From Hevea brasiliensis (lineage: Eukaryota > Streptophyta > Magnoliopsida > Malpighiales > Euphorbiaceae): a stretch of 64,000 bases of DNA. The DNA lies in assembly GCF_030052815.1 (NCBI RefSeq), contig NC_079505.1, positions 77,694,351 to 77,758,350 on the forward strand. Reading direction: 5' to 3'. Both the position numbers and the translations under genes were made by a program. Below the pieces are notes generated by a model. It was not told where the DNA came from. It was given only the letters and a program-made list of their open reading frames with translations, and did no database searches. The number at the start of each line of letters is the position of its first letter. The first letter of the stretch is position 1. Below, piece by piece: positions 45,919 to 59,500 of this stretch.

Positions 45919-48399
45919 ATGGCCGCGAAGGTTGGATCGTTTAGGCAAAGTTTTGCAGAGAGGAGCAACGAAAGACTGCTTCCAAGAAAAGGGTACTCAG
46001 ATTTTGGCCTAAACAGCTCAGATGGTGGCGGTGAAGAGGGAGTCAAATGCCGCTGCTGTCGATCACTTTCTGATTGGATCATCAAAATCTGGAATAAGTC
46101 ACAAGATGGTGCTGTCGAGTTATATAAGATGGGTCGTACAGATCCTCGAAAAGCTATTTTCGCTATCAAGATGGGACTGTCGCTTGCACTTGTTTCTTTA
46201 GTCATTTTCTTCAAAGAACCTCTCAACAATGCTAATCAATACTCGATCTGGGCAATTCTCACAGTGGTCGTGGTTTTTGAGTTCAGTGTAGGTGTGTTTG
46301 CTTCTTCTTCTTCTTCTTCTTCTTTTTTAATTATTATTAAAACAACCAGCTGCATAAAACAAAGTTAGTTAGTGCACTTACCATTTTCATTAGATACAAG
46401 CGGCGTTTTCATTGTCATTTATTCTTTTCTAGGAGCAACACTTAACAAAGGATTCAATCGTGCTTTGGGGACACTTTCTGCTGGTGGGCTCGCCCTTGGC
46501 ATTGCTGAGCTGTCTCTGTTGGCAGGAGATTTTGAAGAAGTTTTTATCATCATCAGTATTTTCATTGCAGGTTGGTGTTAATGTCAACAGCATCATTCTA
46601 TATTGGAAAAGATATTTCAGTAATAGCAAAAAAAATTGTTTCGGATCAATATCAGACCTTTGTTTTTCCAATTACTGATTTGTTTTTTGTGGTGTTCAGG
46701 ATTTTCTGCAAGTTACATAAAGTTGTACCCCACTATGAAATCTTATGAATACGGATTTCGGGTTTTCCTGTTGACATACTGTATAGTTATGGTGTCTGGG
46801 ACCTCATCAACATTTGTCGAAACAGCTTTTTATAGATTGTTGCTTATTGCAGTTGGTGCTGGGATAGGCTTACTTGTGAATATTTGTGTATTCCCTATAT
46901 GGGCAGGGGAGGATCTGCATAAATTAGTGGTGAAAAATTTCAAAGGTGTTGCTGCTTCCTTAGAAGGTTGGATCAAGTCTCAATATTTATTACTGTTGTA
47001 TATTGCCCTGATTTTGATGGATTTTCACTAGACTAGTATTGGAAGATGTTAAGCTAATCTTTTCCTCCAACTTCTATTTAGGCTGCGTCAATGGATACCT
47101 GCAAGGAGTTGAATATGAGAGAGTTCCTTCAAAAATTCTAACATACCAAGCTTCTGATGATCCGCTGTATAGCGGCTACAGATCAGCTGTACAATCTAGC
47201 AGCCAAGAGGAATCTCTGGTTGTTTATGGCAGAAATTATGATGCCTGTTATCTTAAGGGATCACAAAAGGAGAGGAAATGCTGATCTTTTAACTTTTATC
47301 TTGTTTATGCAGTTAGACTTTGCAATATGGGAGCCACCTCATGGTCCTTATAGATCCTTCAAATATCCTTGGAAAAACTATGTAAAAGTAGGTGGAGCAT
47401 TGAGGCACTGTGCATTTATGGTCATGGCAATGCATGGATGCATACTTTCTGAAATTCAGGTACAATATATCTGAGATGCTTCTAGCAGCATTAACTTTCT
47501 TTGCAACTGACATTCAGAGCATGCCTGTATAGATAAATTTTTTTATGCAATGGAGGAAATATTGAAAAGAAGATAAATGTAATCATTGGATACTTGGATA
47601 AACATCTAAAATTGATGGATTTGTCAAATTGTACATCAAATTGACATGCTATCTCAAATTTGTCACGTTCCATGTACTGCAAAATGTTAGTGTGTATACA
47701 AGTGAAATCCGAAAAGGGTTTGGACAAATATTTCTTTTTAATCTGTCTATTTGATACTAAATTTTATGAACTTGTTTTTGGTAGGCACCAGCAGAAAAGA
47801 GACAAGTTTTTCGCAGTGAGCTTCAGAGAGTTGGTAATGAAGGAGCTAAAGTATTGCGCGAGCTTGGAAACAAAGTTGAAAAGATGGAAAAGTTAAGTCC
47901 AGGAGACGTACTGCTAGAAGTCCACGAAGCAGCAGAAGAGTTGCAAATGAAAATAGACCAAAAATTTTACATTCTAGTTAATTCAGAAAGCTTTGCAGCT
48001 GAAAAAGCGCCCAAAGAATTCGAAGATCATGAGAACTTTATTGAAGTCAAGGACAACGAAAATGGGAATGCACAAAATCCAAACATAAGCTTCAATCCTT
48101 CCGTGCCGGAATGGATATCAGAGACTATGCTCAGACGACCAGTGTCATGGCCATCGTTTACAGCTGGTTCATTGCTTGCTGAACAGGAATCAAGAGTACT
48201 TGAAAGTGCGAGCTCTTTATCTTTAGCAACATTTGCATCATTGTTGGTAGAGTTTGTTGCCAGACTTCAAAACCTTGTGGATGCTTTTCAAGAGCTTAGT
48301 GAGAAAGCAGGTTTCAAGGACGTTACAGAACCATCAGAAGAAAAATTGGAGGCTGGATTTTGGAACAGACTAAGAAGGTGCTTTCAGTTTAAAAAATAA
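45919..48399 (+). CDS. ALMT: Aluminium-activated malate transporter (ALMT9-like)
   Basis: Six exons: 45919-46291, 46433-46570, 46700-46966, 47082-47218, 47313-47459, 47785-48399, all GT..AG and phase-consistent, giving 558 residues. The N-terminus is soluble, followed by hydrophobic segments typical of the six-helix pore: [20 protein letters not shown] (about 75-95), [91 protein letters not shown]. The family WEP motif is in [11 protein letters not shown] (about 309-319). The long helical C-terminus ends CFQFKK. Family members are anion channels; the ALMT9-like group is vacuolar. The start is chosen at [12 protein letters not shown] by family resemblance. An in-frame ATG lies 201 bases upstream. 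A (TTC)n run lies just after exon 1. Confidence 0.94.
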
Positions 48400-49583
48400 A
48401 TTAATAATCCGCTCACAGGTACTGATTTCTGCTTGGTTTCGTTTGGCTTTCCACTTCAGTAAAGAACCAGAAATATTGCAGTCGGGAAGGAATATAATAG
48501 ACTACAAAGAATAAGAGATCTCTCCTCAAATTGTTGAGTTTATTTTGTTTAGAAGCAAGTGAAAATATAGAATCCATCCCCTCAAAAAAAATATAAAATC
48601 CATCCAAGAGGCAGAGCTTTAAAACAGAATCCCCTAATGTGAAACATAGACATCTCTTTAATCTGAGGTAGTAGAGATTACCTCATACTTCCTCCCTATA
48701 AATATTAATCTTATCTATTATTGTACTATTGAACATTTATTATAATATTTACATTTATAATACACTCATTTTATGGATATATTATACATTAGATACTTCA
48801 TTTTAATATTTTTGAAAATTTAAAAATATTGATCAAAATTAATATTTCATCAAAAAGGCCAATTTTTTTTTTTTGGTTTTAAGTTTCAATTTGAATTTAA
48901 TTGCTGAAATTTGAGTTAATAGTAAAGATTGTAGATACAAATAAAAAAGATTTGCTAAAATTAACAATATGTGAAAGGTCAAAACTTTTTTGGTCCTTTT
49001 TTTTATTACCTGGTGCAAAATAAAATTGGTGGTAAACAAATAATTTTAGTTATTCTTGTTTAAATCCAATATTGGTTTTGGGTAATGGCAAGATATTAAA
49101 AAAAACATTTGCAGTAGTTACTTTGATATCTTCTCCTATTTGCAGTGCTTTTGTCCCTTTTGTTTTTGTCTTTGCCTCCTTGTGGACTTGTATTTGCCAT
49201 CATCTTTCATTCTTTAACATTGCCATTATAAAGTCACAATTTCTAAGTGCTAATCTTGGTTTCCTTCCTTTATCAAATTCCTGATTTTAGAGTTAATCAC
49301 AATCAGAATATATTTATTTTAATTTATTACGAAAATTTTAATGTTTTATAGGAAAAAACTTCAGTTTAATATAATATAAAAATTGCAGTAAGAATATCAT
49401 TTAACTGGTAAAAAATGTTAATAGAAAAATATATATTTATTCTATATCAAGTATAAAAATAAATAATAATTAAAATTGAATTTTATTATAAAATAAAAGG
49501 GGATATATGTTTATTATTAATGTTAATGAAAAATAACGTTATTAATATTTATTTTTTATACACTGTCTGTATTTTTCTTTTTT

Positions 49584-49615
<32 letters not shown>

Positions 49616-49699
49616 TTTCAATCCAAAATCTGACTTTAGTCGAAGCCCAATCCTACTGGCCCAGGGCATTGGTTTTAATCTAAATAGTTGAATATAAAG
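48400..49699. other. Intergenic, malate transporter 3' flank to PP2A-A promoter
   Basis: No gene. A (TA)n tract lies at about 49589-49614, after a T-run. The last 100 bp become GC-richer toward the PP2A-A leader. Confidence 0.55.
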
Positions 49700-49784
49700 T
49701 GTGCGAAAATTCGTTGGTTCTCTCTCTCTCTCTCTCAGCTTCGTCAGAGTCAGCCGGCGGGAACGCATTGAGAATTTGAGATCG
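49700..49784 (+). other. Probable non-coding first exon of PP2A-A
   Basis: A (CT)n tract (TCTCTCTCTCTCTCTCTCAG near 49720-49739) is followed by a GC-richer stretch ending GAGATCG|GTGAGAG, a good donor at 49785. The coding exon has an acceptor at 50546-50547, 15 bases before the ATG, so an upstream leader exon is required. Its start is not known. Confidence 0.55.
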
Positions 49785-50562
49785 GTGAGAGCGCTTGACA
49801 CTTCTCGCTGTTATATGTAATTTTTCCGAAAACATGGTTCCCTCCCCCTAAATTTCCTTAGCAGGCTGCTTTATTTTTGAATCTTTAATCCTTCTTTTTG
49901 TTTCCTGGAAAACCAGAGAAAAAGCATTGGAAATAATTTTCTCAACATTTGTGATATTCATTGCGCTTTCATTTTCTCTTGTAATAAGTTGAAATTTTTA
50001 ACTAGACTCATCAGAGCTAAGGAGTTGTACCTGGCACGCTCCGTTGGCTCTTTTTTTTTTGGGATTAATTATTTATGCAATCAATTCATTTCGTCCTCAT
50101 GTTCATTCATTTCCTCAGCATCTAGACATAGCGTTAAGTATTAGGATTTGAAAATCCCTGTTTTGTCTCTTCGTCTTTTGCCTTCATAGCCGAGCCTCAG
50201 GATTTGAATTATATGGTTTGTTATAGATCTTGGAGTTTTTATTTTATTTGCTTAGAAATTTTGTGACTAAAAACGAATTATGGATCCTTGAGACACAATG
50301 AATGACAGCATTTGTTTTGGTGGTTGTTCGATCCAACTTTTGAGCAGCACTTACATTTACCTGCTTTCTAATTCAAATAAGTTAATTTTTAATCGGGTGC
50401 AAGATCAATTTGATTGTGTTACAACATGGTAATGAGATAGTGATTAGACATTGACATTGTGGGTGATCTGTTGGATCATTTCTAATGAGGCTTTTCTTTT
50501 CTACCCGCAGTTTCTGAATTTCAATTTGTTGTGGTGTCATATTACAGGAACTTTGAGATACA

Positions 50563-53500
50563 ATGTCTGTGGTTGATGAGCCCCTGTATCCAATTGCTGT
50601 TCTCATAGATGAGCTAAAAAATGATGACATCCAGCTAAGGCTGAAATCAATCCGTAGACTATCGACAATTGCTCGTGCTCTTGGGGAGGAGCGAACCCGG
50701 AAGGAATTAATTCCATTATTGAGTGAAAACAATGATGATGATGATGAGGTTCTTCTCACAATGGCAGAGGAGTTGGGAGTGTTCATCCCCTATGTTGGGG
50801 GAGTAGAGCATGCCCATGTTTTGCTTCCACCTTTGGAAACCCTTTGTACTGTGGAGGAAACATGTGTGAGAGATAAAGCTGTGGAATCCTTGTGTAGGAT
50901 TGGATCCCAGATGAAGGAGAGTGACTTGGTTGACTGGTTCATTCCTCTGGTCAAGGTGAGAAATTGTTTTTTCTGTGGTTAATTGATATTGCCGTTTATT
51001 TCTCTGTTGAATAGAGATTTACTAGTAGCTGAATTGAATGATTGTCCATCATTTAGGTCCTTGTAGAAACACAATGTGTTCATAGATATCTTGAAAAGTC
51101 TGCTACATCACTAGAATGTTAGATTTTGCGATCAATTGATTTATGCCCTGTGTTATTTATCACATGCTGCATGTCTGCATCTTTATGTCATTTTCTTATT
51201 TAGGTTGGAGTAGATTGAAATGATTCTATGACTCTTCTATTGCGCCAATTTATTGGTCCTTTGCGTTAAATTTTAGTGACTCTGTAAGTACACCATTTTG
51301 GCCTACTGCAGCTTTTTTATGCTTGTGTTCGCAAGGGTCCAATTTACTGGCCTTCTATATTACTTGTTTGTGTATCTGTATTTGTATGACAGAGATTGCA
51401 TGTAATCATTTTTATAGGTGAGAATGTACTTTTATGCGTGTATTTTTTGGGTTCTAATAATTATATATGCTTTATTGGTCTAACTTGCTTTTGCTACCAT
51501 TGTGACTAATTCTTTGATTGCCACATATTTGAACTTATTATCAGAGACTGGCCGCTGGAGAATGGTTTACGGCTCGAGTTTCTGCATGTGGACTATTTCA
51601 TATTGCTTATCCAAGTGCCTCTGATATGTTAAAAACAGAATTGCATTCAATATACAGCCAACTTTGTCAAGATGATATGCCCATGGTTAGAAGGTCTGCA
51701 GCCTCAAATCTAGGGAAATTTGCTGCAACTGTTGAACCTGCTCATTTGAAGACTGACATCATGTCAATATTTGAGGATCTTACCCAGGATGGTAATGGAC
51801 TTTAAACATATGGTCTGTCACTCACATCTCTTTAGCATGGGGATAATGCTGATACAAGCACTATTACATAGCTGACTAGATAATGGAAGTAGGATAGTTG
51901 GCAATTGAATTACTGTGAACTTGTATAGAGTCCTGCTAACATGGTGGATTGAATATGCGTAACAAATGAAACTAATATCATACTTTTTGAATTTATGATC
52001 TAGCAGTGAAGTTTTTTTATTTGTATTTAATCTCAGATCAGGATTCTGTTCGTTTATTGGCTGTTGAGGGTTGTGCTGCTCTTGGAAAGCTGTTGGAGCC
52101 CCAGGATTGTATTGCACATATTCTCCCTGTTATTGTCAACTTCTCTCAGGTATCAACTTAGATTTTAGATCCCAATAAAAAAGGAAGAGAGGGGGGTATG
52201 GAAACTTTGGCATAGTTTATATTTCTTGGCATTCTACGTACCTTGGTAGTAGTATTCTGCTTTTTTCATTGGTATTTGTCAAAATAGTTTGGACAAATAA
52301 TTTCAACATGCTTTTGATGAGTTACTTTTATCCTCATTGTTGCTGCACAGGACAAATCTTGGCGTGTACGCCACATGGTTGCAAATCAATTATGTAAACT
52401 TTGTGAAGCTATGGGGCCTGAACCTACTAGGTGTGTGTGTTATCTGATTTGAACTACTGCTTTAATCTGCTTGTATTCTTTGTGCTCATCTTGAAATCCA
52501 CTTCTATTTGTGAATCTGAGCTGTAGATTTAGGTGATTCAAATTTCTGATTTATGGTGATTCTTTTTTAAGGACTGACTTGGTTCCTGCATATGTACGCT
52601 TGCTTCGTGACAATGAGGCTGAAGTACGTATAGCAGCTGCTGGCAAAGTAACCAAGTTCTGCTGCATTTTAAATCCGGAACTTGCTATTCAGCATATTCT
52701 CCCCTGTGTAAAGGTGCGAATGTTCACAATGTTGAATTTTTTTTTTGACCATCATGTCACCTGTTAAAATCTCAATGCTTTGTAATTTCCCACCTCAGGA
52801 ACTTTCATCAGATTCTTCCCAGCATGTCCGGTCTGCTTTGGCTTCAGTTATAATGGAAATGGCTCCTGTCCTGGGGAAGGTAAGACTACCACATGATAAG
52901 TTATGCAAGATCTTGTCGTTGTCATATCAAAGGAAAAAAAATTCCCATCATTGTTCTTTTCATATATGTGAGGTTTGATGTGTCATTCAAGATTTTTTAT
53001 TAGCCTAACGGTCAATTTTGGCCAAAATATTTTTTTGACCAATTTTGGCCTATTTTCGCAAATTAGACTCAATCATAGCCAGGAGAGAAAAATGGATCTG
53101 GAGACTAATTTGTGAAAATAGTCTATGAGTTTAATTTTCTCCCTTGGCTACGATTGAGTTTAATTTGTGAAAATAGGCCAAAATTGACAAAAATAAATTT
53201 TTTTGCCAAAATTGACAATTCGTGTAAAGTTCTGGCCAAAATTGACCGTTAGGCTTTTTCTATTTTATCAATTTTAATTAGATCCTATGAGAAATTGTTA
53301 ACAAGGAAAAGATGAATTAATTTAGGGCTTGTTTAGTTGTAGAAAACATTTTCTATTTCTATTTTCTAGTTTCCTTCTCCATTTCCTAGTTTTCCACTCG
53401 TTCAAATTTCCATTCCAAATGGAAATTTGAAAAATTAGAAAACATTTTAGTTGACCAATTTTTCAAATTTTCATTTTCTATTGACCCTTTATAAATCTCT

Positions 53501-56500
53501 TACTATTTTCTTTATTTAAAAAAAATTAAATCAAAAATAATATTTTTAACTGTGATAGTTTCATAGTATTTTTAAACATGCTTTTTCAATGTAAAAATTA
53601 TCATGATTATTATTATGAAATTATTTAATTTCAACATTTCAAAACTAATACGAAATTCATAAATTAATAAGTTATTACTTATTAACTAAAACAAATGATG
53701 AATAATTTTTAATTAGTTTGATTCTATCATTTTATTTAAAAATTTAAGTATATTTGTTTCGCTGATTACATATATATGGTTGTAAAAAGAAATCAAATGA
53801 AATTTAAAGGTAAAAAACAATAAACGAAGTAAATTACATTGCTGGGGGTTTGAATTTGAACCCATCAAATATTTATGTTGATGCTGAAATGGAAACATGT
53901 GTTTTCCACTTTAGTTCCATTCCTTTGCATTTTAGTGGGATTTGGAAAACCAGTAAGAATAGTTTCCCAATGATTAGCATAAATTTAGAACAATTGGAAA
54001 ACTCCTCTGTTCTCCATCAAATTTTTTTAACTAAACATCAAACTCTCTTTCTCAGTTTTCTTTGAGTAATTTTCCTGGAAAACATGCCTGGCTTTCCATT
54101 ACTAAACCCCCCCTTGGCTTGGAAAATATCTTTTTGAACTGGCTGGGTGGTGGAACTGTTACATATATTGCCACTGCACATATTTAGGAATAGGATATAG
54201 CCTTGAATTGTTACATTTATTGTCACTCTACACATTCAGGAATAGGATATAGGCTTACACTGTGTAACAACTGTATGAAGAATTATACACCTATCCACTT
54301 ATGTGCTATTGTTTTACCAGGTTTTTGTGATTGCTACTTGTGGTTGTGAGCAATTACTTCATCTACTTAGGCAGCCTGTAGATTGATTGGAACTTGAGCT
54401 GAGTGGCTTAAATTTGGATCCTTGACTTTGTTAACCCTTTCTTCATGGCTTTTGGCCAACAGATCTGATATGTTTTAGTTCTCATGGTTCATTAATATCT
54501 TGCTTCCACTTGTTTATATATATATATATATATATATATTCTTCCAATTTCAATTGTCATATTATGAGTACACGCTGTTAACATTGGACTTCTGAATTTC
54601 AGTTGGTTTTTAATGCAGGATGCTACCATTGAGCAGCTTCTTCCAATTTTTCTTTCCCTTTTGAAGGATGATTTTCCTGATGTGCGCCTCAACATAATCA
54701 GCAAGCTTGATCAAGTGAATCCGGTTTGTAACAACTTAAGAAAGCTTAGAGTTTCTGCTTGATCTTAATTCTTGAATACTATGTGGGCCACCTTGTCCAT
54801 CTCCATATTGAAGAATTCAAACTATTGCTAAGGCAATCTATTAAGTTTTAAAGTTTCTATCCAAAAAATGGTGGAAAGTTGAGACATATATTCAATTTAA
54901 CAATTATATATATATATTTATATTCCTCTGTTTTTTTTTTGCAGCTATGTTCTGGCTCAAATTTATTCTGGCTAAAGTTTCATGCAATCCACCAATCATT
55001 TTTTCTGTTTAGGGCTTGTTTCTGAAGATATTTGTACTTGTCTTTGAGGATTTTGTGTGAAAGCAATTTCTTTTACACACTAATTTGCCTGTAATTGTGG
55101 CTGACCGCATAATATTGCTTACTTTTTTTCAGGATTTCATGGGTTTTTTATAGTATAGTGAACGTGCTGTTTTGATATAAATATATATATAAAAAAAAAA
55201 TCTCCTTTTTTCCATTCAAGTAATGCTGGAACAAGCCTTCCTTGCAGGTTATTGGAATTGATCTACTTTCCCAGTCATTATTGCCGGCCATTGTTGAGCT
55301 TGCAGAGGATAGACATTGGAGAGTTCGGCTTGCAATCATAGAGTACATACCTTTATTGGCTAGTCAGTTGGGTGTTGGGTTCTTTGATGATAAACTTGGG
55401 GCTCTTTGCATGCAGTGGCTACAGGATAAGGTCTGTGTTATCTTATCTTGTGCAACAGAAGTTATAAAATACAATTCTCTTCTTAGTTCTACATTGGTGT
55501 TACACTAGACTTTGTTGTTGAATGATCAACATTTTTTCTTTTAGAGAGATTCTAAAACTAGAAACATGCACTTGAATGCTGAAAGCTATTTGTGTCCTGA
55601 TGAAGCAGGATGTATGGCGTAGGGCTTGTGGGGACCTTGTTTTAGATATAGCTGACAGTTGGGCATGAGAGAACTTTTCCAGTGATTAAGATCAGATTCC
55701 TGCTCTGCTGGGAATTTGGTTTTAAAGATGTGCCTTAGTGAAAAAGTTTGTGATTGCCTTAAGATGAATCTCATTTCTGTTTGGATATCTTTTGTGTTAC
55801 TGTTTGATTATAAGTGAATGGTCTTGGTAATACTTTTTGTTACATCTGTAATCAAACTTTCACTATCAACTTCATTAAGGACTAGTGGTATAAAGTTTGT
55901 AGAAAGAGATGATTCTCCTTAATTTCAATTAATCTGTACATGGGTATATTTATATACAATTGATTCCTATAATTGTGTTCTACTAATTAGGAAGAAATCC
56001 TAAATAAAAAATCCTAAATAGGAATACAGATCACAGAATATACAAAGAAATAATATAGTGATTGACTTTCCATAACACTCCCCCTCAAGTTGGAGCATCG
56101 ATGTTAATCATGCCCAACTTGTTACAAATGTAGTCAATCCTAGCTCCATTCAGAGCTTTTGTAAAAATATCTCCTAACTACTCTCCAGTTTTGATGTGTC
56201 CTGTTGAGATGATCTGTTGTTGAATCTTTTCACGAACAAAGTGACAATCAATCTCAATATGTTTGGTCTGCTCATGAAACATTGGATTAGAAGCAATATG
56301 GAGAGCAGCTTAATTATCATACCACAATTTTGCAGACAGAGAGGTCTTCAAACCTGTCTCATCTAGTAATTGAAGTATCCACATTACCTCACATACTGAT
56401 TGTGCCATGGTTTTGTATTCGGATTCAGCATTAGATCGAGAAACTACACTCTGCTTCTTGCTTCTCCAAGACACCAAATTTCCTCCAACAAAAACACAAT

Positions 56501-59500
56501 ATCCAGTAGTTGACCTCCTGTCAACCTTAGATCCAGCCTAGTCGCATCTGAAAAACATTCAATATTCAAATGCCCATGATTACCATATAACAAACATTTT
56601 CCTGGAGCGCCCTTCAGATAACACAAGATTTGTCCCAAGGCTTCCCAATGAGCAACAGTTGGGGAAGACATAAACTGACTTACTACACTAACGGCATAAG
56701 CAATGTCAGGACGAGTGACTGTAAGGTAGTTCAATTTTCCTACCAATCTCTTGTATCTCTCTGTATCTTCAAACAACTCACTATCCCCTGCTAACAGTTG
56801 TAAATTTGGAGTCATTGGTGCACCACAGGGCTTAACACCTAATTTTCCTGTCTCTTTCAATAAATCGAAGACATAGTTTCTTTGAGATAAGAAAATACCC
56901 TTCTTACTTCTCATAACTTCAATACCCAAGAAATACTTTAACAATCCCAAGTCTTTGGTCTGAAACTGGGTTTGGAGGAAGGTTTTAAGAGATGAAATAC
57001 CTGCAGAGTCACTCCCAGTGATGACAATGTCATCCACGTAGACTACCAGGAGAATTAGACCAGCCTCAGATTGCCTATAAAATACTGAGTGATCACACTT
57101 ACTCTTTTGCATACCAAATTCCTGTACTGCTGCACTGAATCTCCCAAACTAGGCCCTAGGACTTTGTTTCAAGCCGTAAAGAGACTTTCGAAGCCTACAA
57201 ACTTTACCCAACTCCCCCTGTGCAACAAACTCAGGTGGTTGCTCTATATATACCTCCTCCTGAAGATCACCATGAAGGAAAGCATTCTTGATATCCAATT
57301 GGTACATGGGCCAATCATATGTAGCTGCTAAAGAGATAAACAAGCGAACAGAAGTAAGTTTAGCTACAGGAGAAAAAGTGTCAGAGTAGTCAACTTCATA
57401 TGTCTGAGCATGTCCTTTTGCTACAAGGTGTGCTTTTAACCTAGCCACAGAACCATTAGGATTTACTTTTACTGTAAATACCCATTTGCAACTAATAGCT
57501 TTCTTACCAGTGGGCAAAGGCAACAGTTCCCATGTACCATTAGCATCTAAAGCCTCCATTTCCTCTTTCATAGCAGCACACCAACCAGGATGAGATAGTG
57601 CCTCACTAACTGTATTAGGGATAGGAACATAGTCTAAAGAAGTAACAAAACACTGAGAACAAGAAGACAATTGATTATAAGAAATAAAAGAAGAGATAGG
57701 GTAAGTACATGAACGTTTACCTTTACGAAAAGCAATGGGTAAGTCTAGATCATAATCATGATTAGTATGAGGTATAGGATCTCCCAACCAAGTAGCTGGT
57801 GGAGGATTTGAGTCAGGAATCTCCAATCTCCTGGAATAAACATGAACAACAGGAGGTCGAGTAGGTCTAGAGACAGAAGGATCAGACTGTGGGAGAGAAC
57901 TAGACATTGGTTGGACAGTATATATTAAGAGATCATCCTCCTCCCCCTGACTCTCATATACAGATGATGGAGGAAAAAATGAAGTGGACTCAAAAAATGT
58001 GACATCTTCAGAAACAAGATAACGATTAAGAGTAGGAGAGAAACAACGGTACCCTTTTTGGAGCCGGGAGTACCCAAGGAAGACACATTTGAGAGACTTT
58101 GGATCTAATTTAGTAATCTGTGGACGAACATCATGCACAAAACAGGTATAACAAAAAATATGGGGTTCAACAGGGAACAAAGATTTTGTAGGAAGCAAAG
58201 CAGTATAAGGAATATCCCCATTAAGGACAGAAGACAGCATACGATTGATAAAAAAATATGCCGTAGAAACTGCATCCGCTTAAAAGTGTTTAGAAACTTT
58301 CATCTAAAAAAGAAGAGCACGAGTTACCTCAAGAAGATGCCGATTTTTTCTTTTGGTTACGGCATTTTGGGATGGGGTATCCACACAGGAAGACTGATGA
58401 AGAATGCCATTTTGTGTCATATAAGATTGAAATTGTGCTGAAAAATATTCTTTGGCATTGTCACTTCTTACTATGCGCACAGAAATATTAAATTGAGTTT
58501 TGATTTCATTACAAAAGGCACAAAGATAGAAAACAACTCAAAACGATTCTTCATTAAATATAACCAGGTAACACGAGAGTAATCATCAACAAAAGTAACA
58601 AAATAACGAAATCCAGTTTTAGAAGTAACAGAACAAGGACCCCAAATATCAGAATGAACTAACTCAAAAGGGGATGAAGCCCGTTTATTGACTCTAGACA
58701 CAGAAGGCAAATGATGATGTTTTGCAAACTGACATGACTCACATTCTAGTACTGATAAAGACTGAAACTGAGGACACAACTTCTTCATGGTAGACAAAGA
58801 AGGATGGCCCAATCTACAATGAGCTTCAAGAGGTGTTAAAGTACTGGAGCAAACAAACGACTACGGTACATGATTTTACAGAATGTAGATACCACCTGAC
58901 TTACGTCCTCTACCAATAATCTGCTTCGTCGTAAGATCATGAAGCAAACACTGGTCAAGAAAAAAGGAAACAGAACAATTTAAGGTACGAGTAAGTTTAC
59001 TAATAGAAAGTAGATTGAAAGAGAATTTTGGTAGACACAAAACAGATGATAAAGAAATTGACGAAGTCGGGTTCGCAGTTCCAGAACCCATGACACAAGA
59101 AGTAGAACTATAAGCTAAAGTAACTGTAGAAGAAGTGAGATTAGACTGAAAAGCAGATAAAAGACTAGAATTAACTGTCATGTGATCTGTCGCACCAGAA
59201 TCAATAACCCATTTGGATGAGGAAGACACAAGGCATGTAATGGATTTACCTGACTCAGCGATTGCAGTGACAGGGGAACTGGTAGGCTTTAGAGATGCCT
59301 GATACTGGTAAAACTGTGCAAAATCCTCTGCAGATACCAAAATAGTTTTCTCAGAGGAAGATACTGTAGAATCCTCTGTTGCCATATTTGCCATCTGTGA
59401 TTACTGATTTTTCCTCTGAAGTTGCGGACAATTATATTTTGTATGGCCAGGCTCAAGGCAATAATAACAAATGACTCCTCTTGAGTCCTGATTAGAATTA

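Noticed and set aside
55607..55680. Extra PP2A-A exon ([22 protein letters not shown])
   Set aside because: Exon 55248-55430 joins in phase to 60747 and the protein needs no insert there; this stretch would add unrelated residues. It also contains an early in-frame stop in the matching phase.
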